A stretch of 64,000 nucleotides of DNA. Source: Stropharia rugosoannulata. Its lineage: Eukaryota > Basidiomycota > Agaricomycetes > Agaricales > Strophariaceae. Location: the NCBI GenBank assembly GCA_028532985.1, contig JANCIK010000006.1, forward strand, positions 2,790,001 through 2,854,000. The letters are read 5' to 3'. Below are positions 60,301 through 64,000 of the stretch, in pieces. Within the stretch, counting starts at the first letter, position 1; the number at the start of each line of letters is the position of its first letter. The position numbers were made by a program, and so were the translations under genes. The notes beneath the pieces were generated by a model. That model saw nothing but the letters and a program-made list of their open reading frames with translations, did no database searches and had not been told where the DNA came from.

Positions 60301-60791
60301 GTTGAAATCCGTGAGTGCACGTACCGATGATATCCATTGCCCTCCTGACGCCATACTTCGCATTCAAGTTTTCTGCCTGTCCTGTTCACAATTCTTTCAC
60401 AGTTTTGCTTAACTTGATTTGCAGCTTCTACCATCCACTTATCCGCCATTGCATGCTCGTAGGTGCCAACAGTTCTATATCCAATTCCTTCCGAAAGGTG
60501 TTTCGCCACTGAAAGGATACGTTCCTCTGATATCTGCGGAAGTCTTGTAGTTGGATTCATGCTTTGATCAAGTTAGCAGCTCGTTCAAACGATATTTGGA
60601 CTGAGCTTACAGAGCAGATAATGGTTCAGGCATTTCTTAACAGACAAGTATTAATGATAATTTATTATAGGTATATATAAAGTAGTAAACGCACTGAAAT
60701 GATGTCGATAGGCGACCCAGGGCCCGAGGATGAGCACCGGAGCCAATACCAATAGAGACCGCCATACTCCCCAGCGGTTGTGCGTTGACAT
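57392..60791 (-). CDS. M28 metallopeptidase, ER/vacuolar membrane type (ERMP1/Fxna family)
   Basis: Zinc aminopeptidase-like membrane protein. The start at 60791 gives an N-terminal anchor (NRWGVWRSLLVLAPVLILGPW). The luminal peptidase domain holds the zinc-binding motifs AHLDS, GAADDA and NHAEES, followed by TVRAVVNLEA, TSEEMIEAYSYVPR and GTIFANDIFSSG. The C-terminal half has several hydrophobic segments (58.3-59.2 kb) and a final luminal domain ending at 57392. More than ten short introns; the first joins give HHFKMPEPLSALMNPTTR and several later ones were checked for phase. In animals Fxna/ERMP1 is an ER peptidase; in yeast the Pff1 relative is vacuolar. Localisation here is therefore uncertain. 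The zinc ligands I could see are present, so activity is likely. Confidence 0.88.
59056..59074. repeat. AGTAG pentanucleotide repeat inside the M28 gene
   Basis: Nearly four AGTAG units in the C-terminal coding part. The repeat unit is five bases, so any change in copy number would shift the frame. Confidence 0.5.
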
Positions 60792-61254
60792 TACGTCTTC
60801 TTCACCAGTCAAAGGAGAAGATATAGAGACTCTTAAATGATAATTTGTGCTGCCTAGAAGTACTCCCGTATCACACAGAACTTAGCCACACTGCTGGGTC
60901 AATTCTGGATGGAGATCCGGGAATGAAGGAAGCGCGAGTTCTGACTGGATGGTTGTCTGTGGTATGAGAGTAGGTCAAAGGAGATTGGCAAGTCAAAGCA
61001 GAGTTGTCGAGGAAGTCCCGAGGTAAACAACTGTCAGAGTGAGGTAAAGCGCAGTTGAGTTAATAACAACAGTTGGTCTTCAATTACATTTACCAAAAAA
61101 GTTACGCGCGTCAGATCGAGTTTATTACGTAATCTGACGCGTCCCCGTCAGTCGCCTTTCCCGAGGCTGCTAAAACTAACCAAAAACGGTCAATCTCAGT
61201 CCTTGAATCTTTCTGACGCCCCTCTGAAAGTGCTGGAAGACTCAAGCACAACGA
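60792..61254. promoter_or_regulatory. Divergent promoter region between the M28 peptidase and the EngB-like gene
   Basis: Both genes start outward from this 463-bp segment. It contains a 10-bp inverted repeat, CGCGTCAGAT at 61107-61116 and its exact complement at 61132-61141, with a 15-nt spacer, closer to the EngB-like start. No TATA box was recognised. Confidence 0.5.
61107..61141. repeat. 10-bp inverted repeat, 15-nt spacer
   Basis: Perfect complementary arms with CGCGTCAGAT at the left. Spacing near two and a half helical turns between arm centres suits a dimeric or multi-subunit factor. It lies about 115 bp before the EngB-like start codon. Confidence 0.5.
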
Positions 61255-62246
61255 ATGGTGTATAATGCTTTGAAGGCGAATTTGCGACGTTGGTATCCCG
61301 TTACCGTCTTCGGGTCTAAAACGCCACATAATAGAGCATTCTTTGCAACTGGACCAGCTGGTGCTCGTCCCAAGGTTTCCGCAACTGTTAAAGAGATTTG
61401 GAATCAATCTAATGCTGCATTCTTCTACGCTGCTGCTAAACAAATAGCGTCCATACCTGAATCGACTGGTGCTCCCGAAGTGAGTCAAGCTTAGGACTAT
61501 TTGCTTTTATAGCAGACTGACTTACCTGGAAGATAGTTGTTACAGGTCTGCAACGCAAAAGATATGATACTCAAAGTAAAAGCTGACACGCGGGTGTGAC
61601 TAGGACGTGCAAATGCAGGAAAATCGACTCTGTTGAATGCCGTTCTTAAACGAAAGACTCTGTTGAGTACCAGCTCGAAAGCGGTACGTCCTATATTACT
61701 AATGGACCCAAGAAATCCTCCAATGAACAGCGATTAGGGTCATACGAAAGCCCTAAATTTTTTCTCAGTTGGAAGCATACCATCACAACTTCTGTTAGTA
61801 GACGCACCAGGCTACGGCGCTCGCGGTCGTCCCGAGTGGGGTGAGCTGTTTGACCACTACATTCAAAATCGGAAACAGTACGCCACTCTTCAGCTTTCAG
61901 TCATCTCTCTCTAACTTATGCGTAACACCTCAGACTTAAACGCGTCTATATTCTATTCAACGCCAAACATGGACTGAATAAATTCGACGTCCAAATGCTT
62001 CAGCATTTATCCGAAAAAATGATGACATCCACCGGGACCCAACTCTGGACTCTACAGTCCGTGATCACCAAAGTCGATACCCTGGCCGTCGACAGCACTC
62101 AGGCAACGATTGCGGAAATGCGATCAGAGATATGGGAAGCTGCTCCACTCTGCCTGCCACCCATAATCACTAGCGCAGCTATGAACCCTCCTTTTGGACT
62201 GGATGATCTGCGCAACAACATCATCGATGCGTGCGGCTTTCGATAA
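61255..62246 (+). CDS. EngB/YihA-type GTPase, probably mitochondrial
   Basis: Bacterial EngB (YsxC) GTPases assist large-subunit ribosome assembly; fungal homologues such as yeast Mrx8 act in mitochondria. Exons 61255-61479, 61533-61545, 61604-61683, 61738-61877 and 61934-62246 give 771 nt and 256 residues. The N-terminus is basic (NALKANLRRWYPVTVFG), a plausible mitochondrial targeting sequence. The GTPase motifs are G1 GRANAGKST, the switch I threonine in AGHTKAL, G3 DAPGYG, G4 TKVD and G5 TSA. The 13-nt second exon is needed to join PE to IVVTG-RANAGKS in frame. Substituting Ala for the common Asn/Ser-Val in G1 (GRANAGKS versus GRSNVGKS) is usual in fungal members. Confidence 0.9.
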
Positions 62247-63224
62247 AGGGAATAGCAAGACACTTATTCGCTCGTGAGTCAACCAAAGCATCCGCACAAC
62301 AGTTCGAGGGATGCAGTCATTGTCTTATTATTCTACCGATATCGATTAACCTATGGGTACCGAACATCTGTGAGAAAATGCAAGAAGACCTCAGCATTGT
62401 CATGCGTCTTTTGTACGCTACTGTAAGCAAAGATCTGCGGTGTCATAGTTTTATGGTAGTTTTTCGTGTCATATGAGTAGTTAGACCTCTTCCGTGACGG
62501 CGCAGAAACGCTGAGCCTGTCAATATAAGCTGACATTGTTACAGGGACCAAACTACGCCTTACCCTTCGGAAATATTGGTATAATTCGTTTTGAGTTCGT
62601 TCTTGTTCAGGGTTATGAGACAGGCATTCTGGGGTGGCAATCTATTGCTTGGAACCGACCTTTTCGGATATATCAAAGGTAGGTTGAGGGCCCTGTCAAA
62701 CATATAATGTAATTTCAAGAGATTCAGCTTTTTCTCAGCGCGACTTGATATTCCGAAGGTGATGGCAGGACTGACAGATCAAAGGGCGGCTCCTTTGCAT
62801 GATCTGAGGATTGCTTTCAAACACAAAAGCTATGGCCATAACAAGAGAGGATCAACAATCCTGATACTGTGGTCAGATCTGGTTCAATTCTGCCTACTCT
62901 AATGTGAACTGCGCTCAGGATATATTGTCCATTGGTTATGCTCTGTAACAAATACTGACGGAGTCAATGCTTTCTCGTATTTCAAATGACACAGTGTTGC
63001 ACGAGGGCGGGCGTATCAACCCATCTCAAGTCGGACAGGATGATCATGGGGTGTTGATTTAGACCCTTCGTTGAGCGAAGAGAGCACTTAGCTGAGGTGG
63101 TCCCAATTATTCTGTATATAGATCCTTCCGTGCATATGCCTGAAATCATATAATTTCGACGATAGATGGCCACATGCTATATAAATTGCTATCAGTCACT
63201 TGACAAATCCCATTCCGGCGGTAC
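62247..63224. other. Convergent intergenic region of about 1 kb
   Basis: The region lies between the 3' ends of the EngB-like gene and the TMEM170-like gene. A few short frames on either strand show no motif and no good splice partners. I see nothing supportable. Confidence 0.45.
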
Positions 63225-63881
63225 CTACCTAAGTAACCCAACGATGACTTGCATCACAGCCAGTAGAAAAGGTATCCACCTGGCAAAGTCTAAGCCTAAC
63301 TGGACTGGATGACATAGTATAACATTCACTCACGTAGACATGTTGAAATTTCCAGCGCGATACAAGCCAGCAGCGATGAGACCCATGATGGCCGATCCAA
63401 TCACAGCACCAGCTACGCTTAGCGTTAAAAATGTCAGCAAGACGATAATTGCAAAGGCGGCTCGCGATCGACGTTCGTTAATTTTAGGCTTTAGCGGATA
63501 AGTCATTGCGGAACCCAAGCCCACGGAATTCACGGGCGCGAGAGGGTACGATTCTTGGGTATATCGGTCATCACTGGAAAGAGGGCGGGGGGAAGGAGGA
63601 AATGCGTAGTTCCAGAAGGCGTAAGACCCACAGGCAAGGAAGATAGGCGTATAGAATATGAGTGTCCAATAGAAAGTAAATCTGAATATATCTTCCGAGG
63701 TTGACACTTTCAATATCACCGATTTCACCGAATTGGATAGTTGAAATGGCATACCTTTTACAAGATAAAGGTACGCCCCTCCTTCCTGTACTGGTTTGTT
63801 GTGCTCGATATGCAAAATCTCTAGTCCTGGATTATACAGTGAAGGCCAAGGCGGCGTAGAGTTTCGCAGATTTGCAGACAT
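63225..63881 (-). CDS. TMEM170-family integral membrane protein
   Basis: Exons 63334-63881 and 63225-63279 give 603 nt and 200 residues. The polar N-terminal half leads to a hydrophobic hairpin (FTFYWTLIFYTPIFLACGSYAFW), a Pro/Ser-rich linker, a long hydrophobic stretch (FAIIVLLTFLTLSVAG), and GLIAAGLYRAGNFNMSTW followed by a final helix. The GxxxAGxYRA..xM pattern corresponds to the end of TMEM170 proteins (animal forms have AIAGVYRAAGKEM). Animal TMEM170A shapes ER sheets and nuclear-pore assembly; the fungal function is not established. The splice AC|G TGG gives STWIPF and is phase-consistent. Moderately confident on family, not on function. Confidence 0.72.
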
Positions 63882-64000
63882 TGTCCCGCCGTAGCTCAGT
63901 TTGCGACCGATTATGCTTTGTCAAATGGTAGATGTGGGATGCGTGGTAGACTGAACGAAGACAGCGGTAATTTCACAGGCACTTCATCATCTGAACAGCC
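63882..64000. promoter_or_regulatory. Upstream region of the TMEM170-family gene
   Basis: The last 119 bp of the window, upstream of a minus-strand start. A GCCGTAGCTCAG word at about 63889-63900 resembles a tRNA D-arm consensus, but no acceptor stem or other arms follow. Nothing else was recognised. Confidence 0.35.

Noticed and set aside
63889..63960. Possible tRNA (CGTAGCTCAG word)
   Set aside because: Only a D-arm-like word is present. No acceptor stem pairing, anticodon arm or T-arm GTTC box follows at the right distance.

Overview
The window reads as nuclear DNA of a filamentous basidiomycete fungus, most likely an Agaricomycete. The right two thirds carry typical fungal housekeeping genes cut by many short introns of about 45-60 nt. 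Accessory families common in mushroom-forming fungi (TPR-CHAT proteins, IRG-type GTPases, small secreted PEBP-like proteins) sit among them. No rRNA, tRNA, CRISPR array or intact transposon was recognised.

Layout. 1-698: the 3' end of an unrecognised Pro/Ser-rich gene. 699-21292: about 20.6 kb with no convincing gene, studded with short ATGTAC/GTACAT-type words and microsatellites, and holding one perfect 24-bp palindrome. 21293-23938: a nitronate monooxygenase (-) and the spliceosomal SmB core protein (+), diverging from a shared 0.4-kb intergene. 24618-31137: an accessory pair on the minus strand, an intronless IRG-type GTPase and a 1284-residue TPR-CHAT protein with an intact caspase-like His/Cys dyad. 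The TPR-CHAT gene is bracketed by two copies of a 31-bp direct repeat. 31793-40531: a short-chain dehydrogenase (+), pyruvate carboxylase (-) and a Golgi GDP-mannose transporter (-). 42662-53289: an Any1/SLC66A2-type PQ-loop protein (+), clathrin heavy chain (+) and an Sds3-like Sin3-HDAC subunit (+). 55019-57141: a tandem pair of secreted PEBP-family genes (+). 57392-63881: an ERMP1/Fxna-type M28 membrane peptidase (-), a mitochondrial EngB-type GTPase (+) and a TMEM170-family membrane protein (-).

Functional themes. Several genes act in the secretory and endosomal system (GDP-mannose transporter, Any1-like protein, clathrin, M28 ER/vacuole peptidase, TMEM170-like protein), but their mixed orientations suggest ordinary fungal gene order, not one operon-like unit. 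The part most likely to hold an undescribed system is the IRG GTPase/TPR-CHAT pair, which resembles parts of innate-immunity or cell-death machinery.

Gene structure is unusual in places. I reconstructed exons by hand for nine genes; where a full coding length was summed it is a multiple of three. The models show a 13-nt internal exon (EngB-like), a 17-nt exon encoding the biotin-accepting lysine (pyruvate carboxylase), a first coding exon consisting only of ATG (SmB), and three GC-AG introns (clathrin, PEBP copy 2, TPR-CHAT). All functional calls rest on motif recognition by eye; no database search was run.
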